DNA of 64,000 nucleotides, taken from Allochromatium vinosum DSM 180. Its GTDB lineage: Bacteria > Pseudomonadota > Gammaproteobacteria > Chromatiales > Chromatiaceae. Location of the stretch: positions 2,275,501 through 2,339,500 of the forward strand of contig NC_013851.1 of assembly GCF_000025485.1 (NCBI RefSeq), given 5' to 3'. Below, one piece after another: positions 20,001-27,807 of the stretch (positions within the stretch are counted from its first letter, which is position 1; each line of letters begins with the position of its first letter). The notes beneath the pieces are model-generated. The model did not search any database. It worked only from the letters and a program-made list of their open reading frames with translations, and was not told the origin of the DNA. A program made the translations under genes and the position numbers.

Positions 20001-20660
20001 CAGGTCCGAGGGCTGGAGTCCCGAGGTCATCTCGTCGAAGTCGGCAAAGCCGGTCGACAGACCCGTGATCGGCTCTTCGCGCTGGAAGAGCGTCTCGATG
20101 CGGTCGACGGCCTGGCTCAACAGGGTGCGGATCGCCTGAAAGCCACCGCCCCCGCGCGACTCCTGCTCGGCGATGGCAAAGACCCGTCGCTCGGCCTCGT
20201 CGAGCAGCTCGGACGCTTCACGGCCATCGGGGTGATAGGCGCTGTCGGCGATCGCCGTGCCGGCGGCGATCATCTGGCGCCGCACCGACGCCTGACGCAC
20301 GATCTTGGCATAGGCCTGGATGTTGGCCGCGCTCGGCGTCTGGCTGGCCAGGGTGCCCAGGTAGGACAGCCCGCCGACGTCGTTCAAACGCTGACTGCTC
20401 TCCAGCGTGTCGGCCAGCGTGACCACATCGAACGGCTGGTCGACGGTGGCGAGCTTGGTGATGGCCTCGAAGATCAGACGATGCTCGCGCCGGTAGAAAT
20501 CGCCCTCGCTGACCATGTCGGCGACGCGATCCCAGGCGCTGTTGTCGAGCATCAGGCCGCCCAGCAGTGACTGCTCGGCGTGGAGGTTATAGGGTGGGAC
20601 ACGCAGTTCGTCGAAGCCGGCGGCCATGCCCGGCGGCCCAGCGGTCTCTGACTCGAACAT
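17001..20660 (-). CDS. dnaB: Replicative DNA helicase DnaB containing two inteins
   Basis: 1219 codons with two inteins (precursor residues 232-563 and 730-1150). The exteins add to 466 residues, close to E. coli DnaB at 471. N-extein: the DnaB N-terminal domain (PPYNLHAEQSLLGGLMLD) and linker, ending in GRPSMGK. Intein 1 splits the Walker A motif between that Lys and the following Thr-Thr. The middle extein has FSMEMPGDSLAMRM, Walker B LIVLDYLQLM, and SQLNRSLEQRPNKRPVMSDLRE. The last extein has SGAIEQDADLIVFIYRDEVYN. DnaB is the ring helicase at the replication fork. With the P-loop interrupted, ATPase activity requires splicing of intein 1, and intein 2 interrupts another conserved helicase motif. 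Confidence 0.97.
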   Translation of the reverse strand: MFESETAGPPGMAAGFDELRVPPYNLHAEQSLLGGLMLDNSAWDRVADMVSEGDFYRREHRLIFEAITKLATVDQPFDVVTLADTLESSQRLNDVGGLSYLGTLASQTPSAANIQAYAKIVRQASVRRQMIAAGTAIADSAYHPDGREASELLDEAERRVFAIAEQESRGGGGFQAIRTLLSQAVDRIETLFQREEPITGLSTGFADFDEMTSGLQPSDLIIVAGRPSMGKCVAADTEILLDDGRVATIEEIVREGQARLLTLGDDWRLGLTQPSAFVDDGRKPVFRVTTRLGRQIETTAPHPYLTPSGWRPLSELRVGETIAVPRRLPIFGREAMRDCEVKLLGYLIGDGCLTGTRPLLTNSDPLVQADFSAATDAVITGLNENRESTRSASEALAIWLEAFKLRDCSANAVFVPEAVFRLPKSQLALFINRFFTARGLDELGYSTLSERLCRQVQHLLLRFDIIASCYRRHLEPAHAETSVWRLDITDIDSIEIFATEIGLLAQEPLAIPENNSARNPVSAKGDVYWDQIVAIESIGERQVYDLTIPETHNFIANDICVHNTTFAMNVAENVAIQSKRPVAVFSMEMPGDSLAMRMMSSLGRIDQHRVRTGKLEDDEWPRLTSAINLLSETSIFIDDTPALSPTEVRARARRLKREQGDLGLIVLDYLQLMQAPGAGENRATEISAISRALKGLAKELSVPVIALSQLNRSLEQRPNKRPVMSDLRECVTGDTLVVLADGRRIPIRDLVGTCPDVVSVDESGRLIEAKSDCVWCVGRRPVSVVRLASGRQIRATADHRLLGANGWQTVGELTPGARLAIARRLPSPIDSRRWPDHHLILLAHLIGDGSYLSGQPLRYTTASEDNSRIVSECAAQFGVRISRHAGVGAWHQLVFSGNGNRWHPAGINLWLRELGIFGQRSHEKRVPAELFRLNNEQLALFLRHLWATDGTISLRKPGQKGSHGVHLSTNSRGLAEDVAAVLMRLGIVGRIQAVCQASYRTTYMVWVRGADNQRRFLSQVGAFGPRASQAAALQAALIDIKSNTNVDTLPREMFDRVRLLMQERGISQRKMTALRGTAYGGSSHFRFSPSRSLLADYGEQLQDPELQAAAASDLFWDTVVAIEPDGEEDVFDLTVPGPACWLADGIVSHNSGAIEQDADLIVFIYRDEVYNKESSDKGIAEIIIGKQRNGPIGTVRLTFLGKYTKFENYIGSYYGEDEH
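17211..18473 (-). other. DnaB intein 2, inserted before SGAIEQDAD
   Basis: 421 residues, from Cys730 (CVTGDTLVVLADGRRIPIRDLVG) to ...WLADGIVSHN, followed by Ser. Block B is ATADHRLLGANGWQ. Both LAGLIDADG motifs look complete (LLAHLIGDGSYL and LFLRHLWATDGTIS), so this is a candidate active homing endonuclease. The start resembles the Rhodothermus DnaB intein type. The junction lies between DLRE and SGAIEQ, close to but two residues upstream of the site I recall for the Synechocystis DnaB intein. The 17.4-18.1 kb portion is clearly AT-richer than the surrounding dnaB codons. Confidence 0.92.
18972..19967 (-). other. DnaB intein 1, inserted in the Walker A motif
   Basis: 332 residues, from Cys232 (CVAADTEILLDDG) to His-Asn in ...ETHNFIANDICVHN, followed by Thr as the first C-extein residue. 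Block B has TTAPHPYLTPSGW, with T-x-x-H given as TAPH. A LAGLIDADG block C is present (LLGYLIGDGC, about 343-352). The matching second block reads ALFINRFFTARG (428-439), where the acidic catalytic residue expected near the end is missing. The endonuclease may therefore be dead while splicing is kept. Boundaries were read from the codons on both sides, AAG|TGT and AAC|ACC. Confidence 0.92.
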
Positions 20661-20997
20661 GGCACCAGACCAGTCAGCGTCTGAATAGACGGATTAACGA
20701 GAGGTTTCGATCCTGACGCGACGACAGGGTCGAAACGGGGCAAGGCCAGGCCCGCCCGAGTAGCTTGGGATGCACCGGAAAGGACGATGCGGATATGGCC
20801 GATCAGGGATATTGGCCCTGCGGGTCGAGCGGATCAAGCCGGGACTCGATCGAAGCATCCCAAAACAGGAGACGCGCCCGGGGGCGCGTCCAAGCGGCGC
20901 TCAGGCTACGGAGCCGGAGACGCCTCACGAGCATGGCATCGAGGTTCTGGAGCCGGTCGCGGCCGGCGTCGATCGCCGGCCCGATCGGCATCCAGAC
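20661..20997. other. 337-bp intergenic region between dnaB and rplI
   Basis: No convincing gene. Frames crossing it have no recognisable protein and no ribosome site. It should contain the dnaB promoter near its left edge and holds the GC hairpin listed at 20862-20890. Nothing else stands out. Confidence 0.6.
20862..20890 (-). terminator. Probable intrinsic terminator of the rpsF-rpsR-rplI operon
   Basis: On the minus strand a perfect GC-rich hairpin (GACGCGCCC / GGGCGCGTC, 20871-20890) is followed by CTCCTGTTTT. It lies about 110 bp beyond the rplI stop, the right place to end the ribosomal operon. The T tract is imperfect. Confidence 0.6.
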
Positions 20998-21447
20998 TCA
21001 GTTGCCGGGAACGATGTCGACCTTGACCAGCGCGTCGACGTCAGCGTGCAGGTGCAGCGCGACTTCGTACTCACCGACGGCACGGAACGGACCCTCGGGC
21101 AGACGCACCTCGGACTTGGTCAGCTCCAGACCAGCCTCGCACGCGGCTTCGGCGATGTCGGCCGCGCCGACCGAGCCGAACAGACGGCCTTCGTCACCGG
21201 CCTTGCGGGCGATGGTCAGGCTCACGCCCTCGAACTGGGCCTTGCGCGCCTCAGCAGCGGCCAGGGCTTCGGCGGCGGCGCGCTCCAGCTCGGCGCGACG
21301 GGCCTCGAAGGCTTCCAGGTTCTCTGCGGTCGCCGACACGGCGAAACCACCAGGGATCAGATAGTTGCGGCCATAGCCCGAACGGACCTTGACCTTGTCC
21401 CCGAGCACGCCCAGCTTGGCGACGTTCTTCAGCAGGATGACTTCCAC
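20998..21447 (-). CDS. rplI: 50S ribosomal protein bL9
   Basis: 149 residues from a GTG start at 21447, the same length as E. coli bL9. It begins (M)[29 protein letters not shown] with the family signature, then a long alanine-rich helix (about 45-75) joining the two RNA-binding domains, and a C-terminal domain ending [11 protein letters not shown]. The GTG has GAGAGGAA a suitable distance upstream; the frame extends to 21528 but without homology. It is the last gene of the rpsF-rpsR-DUF2232-rplI cluster. bL9 binds domain V of 23S rRNA near the L1 stalk. Confidence 0.97.
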   Translation of the reverse strand: MEVILLKNVAKLGVLGDKVKVRSGYGRNYLIPGGFAVSATAENLEAFEARRAELERAAAEALAAAEARKAQFEGVSLTIARKAGDEGRLFGSVGAADIAEAACEAGLELTKSEVRLPEGPFRAVGEYEVALHLHADVDALVKVDIVPGN

Positions 21448-21490
21448 TTGAGTATTCCTCTCGACAAATTTTGGATGCCGCCACCGGGGG

Positions 21491-22402
21491 CTAGGGCTTC
21501 CCGGTTCCGGAGACGCGTTGCTCGACACGGGCGCGGATGTCGGCCCAGAGATCGATCAGCCCCAGACTGATCAGCAACAGCACCATCTGCGGCATGAAAA
21601 AGACCAACAGCACATAGAGCGCGACCAGCCAGCCCTGATTGGCGTTGCGCAGTTCGCGGAGACGGTGGATCACGGCCAGCCCCTGCAAGAGCAGCAGCAG
21701 ACCCAGAACCGGCACCAGATCCAGACCCGGCCCCTGAGCCAGCAGCCCCCAGGCCAGAAACAGCACGAACAGCCCGCCGACCGGCGACCCCACACGCAGC
21801 GCCTTGAACTCGGCGCCGAATCCGCCCGGATTGTAGAGCTGAGCCTGCCAGGCCCGCGCGACGAAGAGACTGACGAGATACTGCAACACCAGGGCGGCGG
21901 CAAAGGCCCCCGTCATCCACTGGGCCAGACGCTCGAAGAGCACCTGACTGGCCGCCGCCTCGACCAGGCCATCGCTGAGCAGCGACTGACGCAGGGGCTC
22001 GATGAGTTCGCGCCAGTAGAGCGCGGGATCACCCACGGCCAGATGCACGACCAGCACCACCACGAGGCCGCCCAGGGCGGCGAGCTGCGCGGTCAGATTC
22101 AGCGAGCGCGTGGCACGCAGAACGGCCGCCAGTCCCCAGATCGGCACCCAGAGCACCAGCAGGATCCCGAGTCCGACCAGGGGGCTGCCGAGCGCCGGCC
22201 AGGCGATGAGACCGCTGGCCAGCGTCGAGGTGCCCAGCAGCAGCATCCCCGGACGGGCGCCCTGACGCAGTGTCACCAGACCGACCGCCGCCGAGCTGAT
22301 CACGCCGACGAAGGGGATCAGCAGCGACAGCAGACCCGCGACCGTCGTCACCAGGGTCGCCGGCGAGTAGCCACGCATGATGAAGTTCGCAAGCGGCTTC
22401 AT
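21491..22402 (-). CDS. DUF2232 (YybS-like) integral membrane protein
   Basis: 303 residues with about seven to eight hydrophobic membrane segments spread along the whole length, for example near residues 15-45, 52-90, 105-125, 160-185, 205-270 and 265-290. The position between rpsR and rplI matches the DUF2232 membrane gene found there in many gammaproteobacteria. It starts with [18 protein letters not shown] after an AGGAG site. The C-terminus is cytoplasmic and basic. The function is not established. It shares the ribosomal operon, so expression should be growth-linked. Confidence 0.8.
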   Translation of the reverse strand: MKPLANFIMRGYSPATLVTTVAGLLSLLIPFVGVISSAAVGLVTLRQGARPGMLLLGTSTLASGLIAWPALGSPLVGLGILLVLWVPIWGLAAVLRATRSLNLTAQLAALGGLVVVLVVHLAVGDPALYWRELIEPLRQSLLSDGLVEAAASQVLFERLAQWMTGAFAAALVLQYLVSLFVARAWQAQLYNPGGFGAEFKALRVGSPVGGLFVLFLAWGLLAQGPGLDLVPVLGLLLLLQGLAVIHRLRELRNANQGWLVALYVLLVFFMPQMVLLLISLGLIDLWADIRARVEQRVSGTGKP

Positions 22403-22455
22403 CGTCGATGGGACTCCTGACTGGACGCGCGTGCCGGCTCGACGCCGAACGACGC

Positions 22456-22680
22456 TCAGTGGCCGTCGGTATAGGGCAGCAGCGCCAGATAACGGGCGCG
22501 CTTGATGGCCTGCGCGAGCTGGCGTTGGTACTTGGCCGAGGTTCCGGTGATGCGGCTCGGGACGATCTTGCCGGATTCGCTGATGTAGGCCTTCAGCAGG
22601 TTGAGATCCTTGTAGTCGATCTCGGTGATGCCTTCGGCGGTGAAGCGGCAGTAGCGCTTGCGGCGGAAGAAGCGTGACAT
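22456..22680 (-). CDS. rpsR: 30S ribosomal protein bS18
   Basis: 74 residues, the usual size. It begins [17 protein letters not shown] and contains [49 protein letters not shown], all conserved bS18 features. AGGAG lies seven bases before the ATG. It follows rpsF by 42 bp in the same operon. bS18 binds bS6 and the central domain of 16S rRNA at the platform. Confidence 0.98.
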   Translation of the reverse strand: MSRFFRRKRYCRFTAEGITEIDYKDLNLLKAYISESGKIVPSRITGTSAKYQRQLAQAIKRARYLALLPYTDGH

Positions 22681-22722
22681 GGTGTTCTCCTGGAGTCAGA
22701 GACGCACGTCTGAGGCAGGTGC

Positions 22723-23115
22723 TCAGTCGTCGCTGTTGTCGTTGTCGTCGTTGCTGTCGGAGTCGTTGTCCGAGCTCTCGGAGCGCTCGCGCTCTTCGCT
22801 GCCCTTGGCCAGCGGCGAAGGCTCGGTCACGGCCGCATCACGCTGGATGATGAGGTTGCGCAGCACGACGTCGTTGAACCGGAACGCGTTGGCCAGCTCG
22901 TCGATCGCTTCCTGATCGCACTCGACGTTCATCAGCACATAGTGGGCTTTGTGCACCTTGTTGATCGGATAGGCGAGCGGACGACGCCCCCAGTCTTCAC
23001 AGCGATGCACCACACCGCCCCGCTTCTCCAGGCTACCCTGATAGCGCTCGATCATGCCGGGCACCTGCTCGCTCTGGCTCGGATGAACCAGGAAAACTAC
23101 TTCGTAATGTCGCAT
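22723..23115 (-). CDS. rpsF: 30S ribosomal protein bS6
   Basis: 130 residues. The core (1-95) has [25 protein letters not shown], a [22 protein letters not shown] segment and [14 protein letters not shown]. The tail is very acidic (runs of Asp, Ser and Asn after about residue 105), resembling the variable glutamate-modified tail of E. coli S6 but Asp/Asn-rich. AAGGAG precedes the ATG. It is the first gene of the operon, with a strong promoter at 23192-23219 and a leader hairpin at 23139-23162. Confidence 0.97.
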   Translation of the reverse strand: MRHYEVVFLVHPSQSEQVPGMIERYQGSLEKRGGVVHRCEDWGRRPLAYPINKVHKAHYVLMNVECDQEAIDELANAFRFNDVVLRNLIIQRDAAVTEPSPLAKGSEERERSESSDNDSDSNDDNDNSDD

Positions 23116-23138
23116 TGCGGCTCCTTACGGATTGGACA

Positions 23139-23162
23139 GCCTCCCGCACGCTGCGGTGAGGC
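23139..23162 (-). promoter_or_regulatory. Leader hairpin of rpsF, candidate S6:S18 autoregulatory element
   Basis: In the mRNA sense the bases fold as GCCTC-A-CCGCA-GCG-TGCGG-GAGGC: a two-part stem with a single-sided bulge next to CCG, about 25 bases before the rpsF start codon. Known S6:S18 leader motifs are bulged hairpins containing CCG that mimic the 16S site. Position and shape fit; the match to the consensus was not computed. Confidence 0.45.
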
Positions 23163-23191
23163 AAGGAGACCCCGAAATTCGGGGAATCGCG

Positions 23192-23219
23192 CATCATACT
23201 GGAAAGCGACCCGATGTCA
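23192..23219 (-). promoter_or_regulatory. Sigma70-type promoter of the rpsF operon
   Basis: Minus strand TTGACA (23214-23219), 16-base spacer, then TATGAT (23192-23197). Transcription would start near 23185, giving a leader of about 70 bases. A near-consensus -35 and -10 at the head of a ribosomal operon make this convincing. Confidence 0.8.
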
Positions 23220-23329
23220 AAACGATGCTTGTGCACCGCTTCGCGGTGTCCACCGCTTGCCCCGGACGCCGGCCTGGATCAAACTGATCATCTAAAATTC
23301 AGCAATTCAGAATATAGGGGGACATCGAA

Positions 23330-23815
23330 ATGGGTACTGAACAAGATTTCGAATCACTGCGTCGCTCCAGTCTGAGCGCCAATCTCAGCGACGAGCAGGT
23401 CCAGGCGCTGGCCGGAATCGCCTACTGTCGCCGGCTCGCCGACCAGGAGATCCTGATCCAGGAGGGCAATATCGACAACAGCCTGCACGTGATCACCGAG
23501 GGGGCGATCGCGGTCACGCGCGACATGGGCAAGGGTGAGTACACCACCATCCATGTGCTGCGCACCGGCGATCTGGCTGGCGAGATGGGCTTCATCAGCG
23601 GCCAGCCGCACACGGCCACGCTGCGCTCGCTCGGACGCACTCTGGTCTGTAGCTTCGAGCGCGAGGCGTTCGAATCATTGCTGATCGAGCATCCCTGGCT
23701 CGTCTATCGTGTGATGCAGAACATCGTCAAGGTCAGTCAGGACATCCTGCGTCGAATGAACGCGCAGCATGTCGAGCTGACCAAGTATGTCTGCAGTTCG
23801 CACGCGCTTCATTGA
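23330..23815 (+). CDS. Stand-alone cyclic nucleotide-binding-like domain protein
   Basis: 161 residues made of one Crp/Fnr-type beta-roll (about 15-130: LADQEILIQEGNIDNSLHVITEGAIAVTR, then GDLAGEMGFISGQPHTATLRSLGRT) and a C-terminal helix. There is no helix-turn-helix, so it is not a transcription factor by itself. The phosphate-binding cassette lacks the usual arginine: the motif is GEMGFISGQPHTATL, where cAMP binders have R-(S/T)-A. It may bind another ligand or work by protein contact. The start has GGGGGA upstream. It is divergent from rpsF and has no obvious partner gene. Confidence 0.8.
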   Translation: MGTEQDFESLRRSSLSANLSDEQVQALAGIAYCRRLADQEILIQEGNIDNSLHVITEGAIAVTRDMGKGEYTTIHVLRTGDLAGEMGFISGQPHTATLRSLGRTLVCSFEREAFESLLIEHPWLVYRVMQNIVKVSQDILRRMNAQHVELTKYVCSSHALH

Positions 23816-23904
23816 ACGTTTGAGCACGATCGAGCGTCTGAACGTCTCGACATGGAGGCCGGTTCGGTGTGCGGATCGTCATCACGTCACTGCGCGAAGG
23901 TGAC

Positions 23905-23910
23905 TATAAT
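23905..23910 (+). promoter_or_regulatory. Candidate -10 box upstream of the DUF2892 gene
   Basis: A perfect TATAAT lies about 85 bases before the start codon at 23994, just outside the preceding gene. The -35 region 17 bases upstream is poor. Confidence 0.4.
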
Positions 23911-23993
23911 CGCGTCCGGTTCCGCTCAATGCCTGGCGCCATCGTCGTCTGAATCTCAAACCCGTCCAATCCTGTCGAAGGAGTAAAGAACGC

Positions 23994-24200
23994 ATGAGTA
24001 TGCTGCAGAACCTGCCCAAGAACGTCGGCCCCATGGACCGCAACATCCGCTTGGCCGCCGCCGGCGTGCTGATCCTCGCCGGCCTCATGACCGGCAGCGT
24101 CATCCTGGACATCCTGGGTCTGATCGTGCTGGCCACTGGTGCCATCAGCTTCTGCCCTGCCTATACGCTGCTCAAGATCGATACCAACAAGAAGGACTGA
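23994..24200 (+). CDS. DUF2892 small inner-membrane protein
   Basis: 68 residues. MSMLQNLPKNVGPMDRNIRLAAAGVLI is the DUF2892 start (N-V-G-x-x-D-R-x-I-R), followed by two membrane segments (about 22-36 and 38-52) and the closing CPAYTLLKIDTNKK motif. The same module forms the membrane anchor of YgaP-type rhodaneses. A GAAGGAG site precedes the ATG. It stands alone here. Its role is unknown, but in sulfur bacteria such proteins may sit near sulfur-handling enzymes; nothing in the context proves that here. Confidence 0.85.
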   Translation: MSMLQNLPKNVGPMDRNIRLAAAGVLILAGLMTGSVILDILGLIVLATGAISFCPAYTLLKIDTNKKD

Positions 24201-24272
24201 TCGTGACGATTGCCGCCGGCCAAGAGCCGGCGGCTACTCTGCCATGGACGGCCGTCGACACAGCCACCCCGC

Positions 24273-24857
24273 TCATCCACCTGCCAGCAATGCCTCGTAA
24301 CGCGCCTTGAACGCCTCCTGGCGCAAGCGTCCCGCCTCCTGCTCAGTCGGCGCCAGCGGCGCATCCATCCAGGTTCCGGTGTCGCGGTCGAAGACCGAGA
24401 AGCGGTAGCCGCGTCCGACCTTGAAGACCTGGGTGACGTCGCGCCCGGCCTGTTCCATCGCCTCCAGTTTGCTCAGACCGGCGCCAGTCGGCTTGGACGT
24501 GGCGGGTGAGACGACCGGCGCTGCCTGGGGGTGACGCCCTATGTCGAAACGGGTGTTCTGGATCTCGCCCTGGATGTCCGGCTCGACCGTTTCCACTCCC
24601 GGTAGACGATCCAGGAGATAGCCGGCCATGAGTGTGCCGAGCTTGAGGTTGTCGGTCTCGATCGCTGTCAGAAGACGATCGGCGACGATCTGGGCGCGCT
24701 GGATCCGGTCGGGCGCCTCGATCCAGTCACGGCCCATCTGCCAGCCGCGATCCATGTCGCGGTCGATCTGATCGAAGTAGTCGCGCGCTTCGGCCAGGAG
24801 CGCGTCCGGCACGTTGATCTCGTGGGGCTGGTCGTCGATGATGAGCTTCAGAATCAA
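24273..24857 (-). CDS. Hypothetical cytoplasmic protein
   Basis: 194 residues from a TTG start at 24857. The TTG has GAGGAGAGA about nine bases upstream, and the protein pattern begins there (LILKLIIDDQPHEINVPDALLAEARDYFDQIDRDM). The frame is open to 24980 but the extra part lacks a ribosome site. The N-terminal 95 residues look like a compact alpha/beta then helical domain. A Pro/Ser/Thr linker (about 115-140) leads to a C-terminal segment VGRGYRFSVFDRDTGTWMDAPLAPTEQEAGRLRQEAF that looks helical. There is no signal or membrane segment. I do not recognise the family. It is divergent from gcvR. Confidence 0.65.
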   Translation of the reverse strand: MILKLIIDDQPHEINVPDALLAEARDYFDQIDRDMDRGWQMGRDWIEAPDRIQRAQIVADRLLTAIETDNLKLGTLMAGYLLDRLPGVETVEPDIQGEIQNTRFDIGRHPQAAPVVSPATSKPTGAGLSKLEAMEQAGRDVTQVFKVGRGYRFSVFDRDTGTWMDAPLAPTEQEAGRLRQEAFKARYEALLAGG

Positions 24858-24985
24858 TGAGTTCTCTCCTCGCAACAGTGTTAACCAGGGTCGACTTATC
24901 GACTCTAGATATGGCCCCCTGTCGGGCCATGCTAGACTGAACCAGTTCGACCCGACCCATTTTCCCCAATCCCCGACCAATCGGC

Positions 24986-25531
24986 ATGGATATGACCAGG
25001 CAGAAGACCTACCTCGTGATCTCGGCGCTGGGTGAAGACCGCCCAGGCATCGTCAACCAGCTCTCCAAGGTCATCCTCGACCAGGGCTGCAACATCGAGG
25101 ACAGCCGCATGACCGTCCTCGGCGGCGAGTTCGCGGCCATGCTGCTGGTCGAGGGCAAGTGGAACACCCTGGCCAAGATCGAGAACGCGCTCCCCGAAGT
25201 GGAACGCCAGCTCGGCATGACCATCATCTGCAAGCGCACCGGCGAGCGCGCCACCGGACGCAACCTGCTGCCCTATGCCATCGACGTGGTATCGCTGGAC
25301 CATCCGGGCATCGTCAACAACCTCGCCGGATTCTTCGCCGAGCGCGACATCAACATCGAGGATCTCTCGACCAGCACCTATGCCGCCGCCCACACGGGCA
25401 CGCCCATGTTCGCGGTGCACATGACGGTCGGCATCCCGGCCGATCTCCATATCGCGGCGCTGCGCGAGGATTTCATGGACTACTGCGACGCGCTCAACCT
25501 CGACGCCGTGCTCGAACCGCTCAAGGGCTGA
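24986..25531 (+). CDS. gcvR: GcvR-type double-ACT regulatory protein
   Basis: 181 residues with two ACT domains. The first runs about 8-80 (YLVISALGEDRPGIVNQLSKVILDQGCNIEDSRMTVLGGEFAAMLLV). The second runs about 95-175 (YAIDVVSLDHPGIVNNLAGFFAERDINIEDLSTSTYAA). This is the GcvR plan; in E. coli GcvR binds glycine and restrains GcvA at the glycine cleavage operon. No gcvA or gcvTHP is present in the window. The ATG at 24986 or the one two codons later would both work. It is followed after 59 bp by the PIN-PhoH gene on the same strand. Confidence 0.85.
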   Translation: MDMTRQKTYLVISALGEDRPGIVNQLSKVILDQGCNIEDSRMTVLGGEFAAMLLVEGKWNTLAKIENALPEVERQLGMTIICKRTGERATGRNLLPYAIDVVSLDHPGIVNNLAGFFAERDINIEDLSTSTYAAAHTGTPMFAVHMTVGIPADLHIAALREDFMDYCDALNLDAVLEPLKG

Positions 25532-25590
25532 GCCGCGCGCCGTGCGGGCGCCCTCCTCCACTCCCGATCCAGACCGGAAGGCGGAACATC

Positions 25591-27009
25591 ATGATCAAAC
25601 GCGAAAACGACAAGCCCTGTCTGTTCGTGCTCGACACCAATGTCCTGATGCACGATCCGACCTCGCTGTTCCGCTTCCAGGAGCATGACGTCTTCATCCC
25701 GATGGTGGTGCTGGAAGAGCTCGACCGCGCCAAAAAGGGCCTGTCGGAAGTCGCGCGCAACGTGCGTCAGGTCAGCCGCTTCCTCGATCAGCTCATGTCC
25801 GACGCGGACAAGGCCGAGATCGACGCCGGCCTGCCGCTCGGGCCGGACGCGGTGGGGGGCGGCATCACGCAATCGGCCAGCGGCCGGCTGTTCTTCCAGA
25901 CCGAGCCGCTCGACATCCATCTGCCCGAATCCTTGCCCGGCGCCACCCCCGACAACACCATCCTCGGCATCGCGCTGGCCCTGCGCGAGAAGCATCCCGA
26001 GTGCCAGGTCATCATCGTCTCCAAGGACATCAACCTGCGCATCAAGGCCGCCGTGCTCGGCCTCCAGGCCGAGGACTATTCCAACGACCAGGTACTCGAC
26101 GACGCCAATCTGCTCTATACCGGGCTGGAGGTGCTGGCCGACGACTTCTGGGAGCGGCACGAGAAGTCGGTCGACGCCTGGAAGGAACAGGGCCGGACCC
26201 TCTATCGGATCTCGGGACCGGACATCGCCGACTGGTATCCGGCCCAATGCCTCGCCTTCGGCGATGACGGCGAGTTCGAGGCCATGGTGCGCGACAAACC
26301 GAGCCTCAACGAGGCCGTCGTCGAGCTGGTCGAGGACTACCGTCTGCCGCGTCACAACGTCTGGGGCATCAACGCGCGCAACCGCGAGCAGAACTTCGCG
26401 CTCAACATGCTGATGAACCCCGAGCTGGATTTCGTCACCCTGCTCGGCACGGCCGGCACCGGCAAGACCCTGCTGGCGCTGGCGGCCGGACTGGTGCAGG
26501 TGCTGGAGCGCAATCTCTATCGCGAGATCATCATGACCCGGGTCACGGTCCCGGTCGGCGAGGACATCGGCTTCCTGCCCGGTACCGAGGAGGAGAAGAT
26601 GACGCCCTGGATGGGCGCGCTCATGGACAACCTGGAAGTGCTGACCCGGCCCGAGAGCGGCGGCAGCTGGGGACACGCAGCGACCCAGGATCTGGTGCGC
26701 AACCGCATCCGCATCTCCTCGCTCAACTTCATGCGCGGGCGCACCTTCCTCAACAAATACATCATCCTCGACGAGGCCCAGAACCTCACCGCCAAGCAGA
26801 TGAAGACGCTCGTCACCCGCGCCGGGCCGGGCACCAAGTTCGTCTGTCTCGGCAACATCGGCCAGATCGACACGCCCTACCTGACCGAGACCACCTCGGG
26901 ACTGACCTATGTGGTCGACCGCTTCAAGCACTGGCCGCACAGCGGGCACATCACGCTCATGCGCGGCGAGCGCTCGCGTCTGGCCGATTTCGCTTCGCAG
27001 GAATTGTGA
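25591..27009 (+). CDS. PIN domain - PhoH ATPase fusion (PhoH2-type RNA helicase/ribonuclease)
   Basis: 472 residues. The N-terminal PIN nuclease domain (about 10-150) has acidic residues at Asp15 (VLDTNVLM), Glu42-Glu43, Asp121 (TPDNTILG) and Asp146 (VSKDINL). The C-terminal PhoH ATPase (about 250-472) has Walker A GTAGTGKTLLAL (286-297) and Walker B YIILDEAQN, plus MRGRTFLNK. Proteins of this kind are reported to unwind and cut RNA. The start at 25591 follows GGAAGGCGG. There is no antitoxin-like gene directly upstream, unlike the mycobacterial PhoAT-PhoH2 pair. Cytoplasmic. Confidence 0.92.
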   Translation: MIKRENDKPCLFVLDTNVLMHDPTSLFRFQEHDVFIPMVVLEELDRAKKGLSEVARNVRQVSRFLDQLMSDADKAEIDAGLPLGPDAVGGGITQSASGRLFFQTEPLDIHLPESLPGATPDNTILGIALALREKHPECQVIIVSKDINLRIKAAVLGLQAEDYSNDQVLDDANLLYTGLEVLADDFWERHEKSVDAWKEQGRTLYRISGPDIADWYPAQCLAFGDDGEFEAMVRDKPSLNEAVVELVEDYRLPRHNVWGINARNREQNFALNMLMNPELDFVTLLGTAGTGKTLLALAAGLVQVLERNLYREIIMTRVTVPVGEDIGFLPGTEEEKMTPWMGALMDNLEVLTRPESGGSWGHAATQDLVRNRIRISSLNFMRGRTFLNKYIILDEAQNLTAKQMKTLVTRAGPGTKFVCLGNIGQIDTPYLTETTSGLTYVVDRFKHWPHSGHITLMRGERSRLADFASQEL

Positions 27010-27024
27010 GGCGGCCGGTCGCCG

Positions 27025-27696
27025 CTAGTTCACGACCAGGACCGGATCGCCGACCCTGAGCCGTTCGAACAGAAAGCGCGCATCCTTCTCCCCGACCCGG
27101 ACGCAGCCGTGTGAGTCCGGGTAGCCGGGGAGCCAGCCTTCATGCAGGAAATAATGGCCGTAGAACTGGATCGAGTACGGCATCCAGGCCTGCATCCCGA
27201 GCTGATTGGTGTAGCGCGATGAGACCTTGTCTTCATCCTTGCTGAGCACCTTGAAGCGGCCGGTCGGCGTCGGATTGCCCGGCTTGCCCGATGAGATGGG
27301 ACCGGAGCGGACCACGGACTCGCCCTCCTTGTATTCGAAGAGCTGCTCCCCGAGCGAGATCGTCAGCGAGCGATGCTTGGCGGTATCGGCGTCCGCCGCC
27401 GGTGCGGCCGTCGCGGACTCAGCCGGCCAGGACGACGGCTCGGCGGCGATGGCTTCAGCCTTGGTCGGCACCGCTTCGCTCGCGTCAGGCTCGGCTTCGA
27501 TCGGTGCGCCCGTCGTCACCGGCAGCGCGATGAACCCCTGGCTCATGTCAGCCGGCAAACCGGCGTCAGCGCCACCGATACGCCACTCGGTCTCGCGCGG
27601 TTCCGGCTCCGTGAGCGTTTCGCTGGGTGTATGGGCACAGCCGACGAGTGACAGGGCCGCGAGGAATGACAGAAGATGCGTGGACGGTGCAGACAT
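27025..27696 (-). CDS. L,D-transpeptidase (YkuD domain) lipoprotein
   Basis: 223 residues. The N-terminus is a lipoprotein signal with lipobox LVGC (Cys20), so the protein should be tethered in the envelope. A Glu/Ala/Pro-rich linker (about 25-110) leads to a YkuD catalytic domain (about 112-223). The active-site motif is present with His in LHEGWLPGYPDSHGCVRV and the catalytic cysteine in SHGCVRVG. These enzymes form 3-3 crosslinks in peptidoglycan or attach lipoproteins to it. It is convergent with the PhoH gene, with 15 bp between stops. Confidence 0.88.
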   Translation of the reverse strand: MSAPSTHLLSFLAALSLVGCAHTPSETLTEPEPRETEWRIGGADAGLPADMSQGFIALPVTTGAPIEAEPDASEAVPTKAEAIAAEPSSWPAESATAAPAADADTAKHRSLTISLGEQLFEYKEGESVVRSGPISSGKPGNPTPTGRFKVLSKDEDKVSSRYTNQLGMQAWMPYSIQFYGHYFLHEGWLPGYPDSHGCVRVGEKDARFLFERLRVGDPVLVVN

Positions 27697-27807
27697 GGCG
27701 TCAAGGCTCTCCGCTCGCCCCGCCGGGATCGACGGGGTTCCAGAGAGAGCATAGACAGGATGTCAAAAAAAGTCGAAGCGCACTCCGACGACCTTTCCCC
27801 GTGCGCG

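Noticed and set aside
17001-20660. dnaB region considered as a fusion or a frameshifted gene because of its 1219 codons
   Set aside because: Both extra segments begin with Cys and end with His-Asn followed by Thr or Ser, and removing them restores a normal 466-residue DnaB, so they are inteins.
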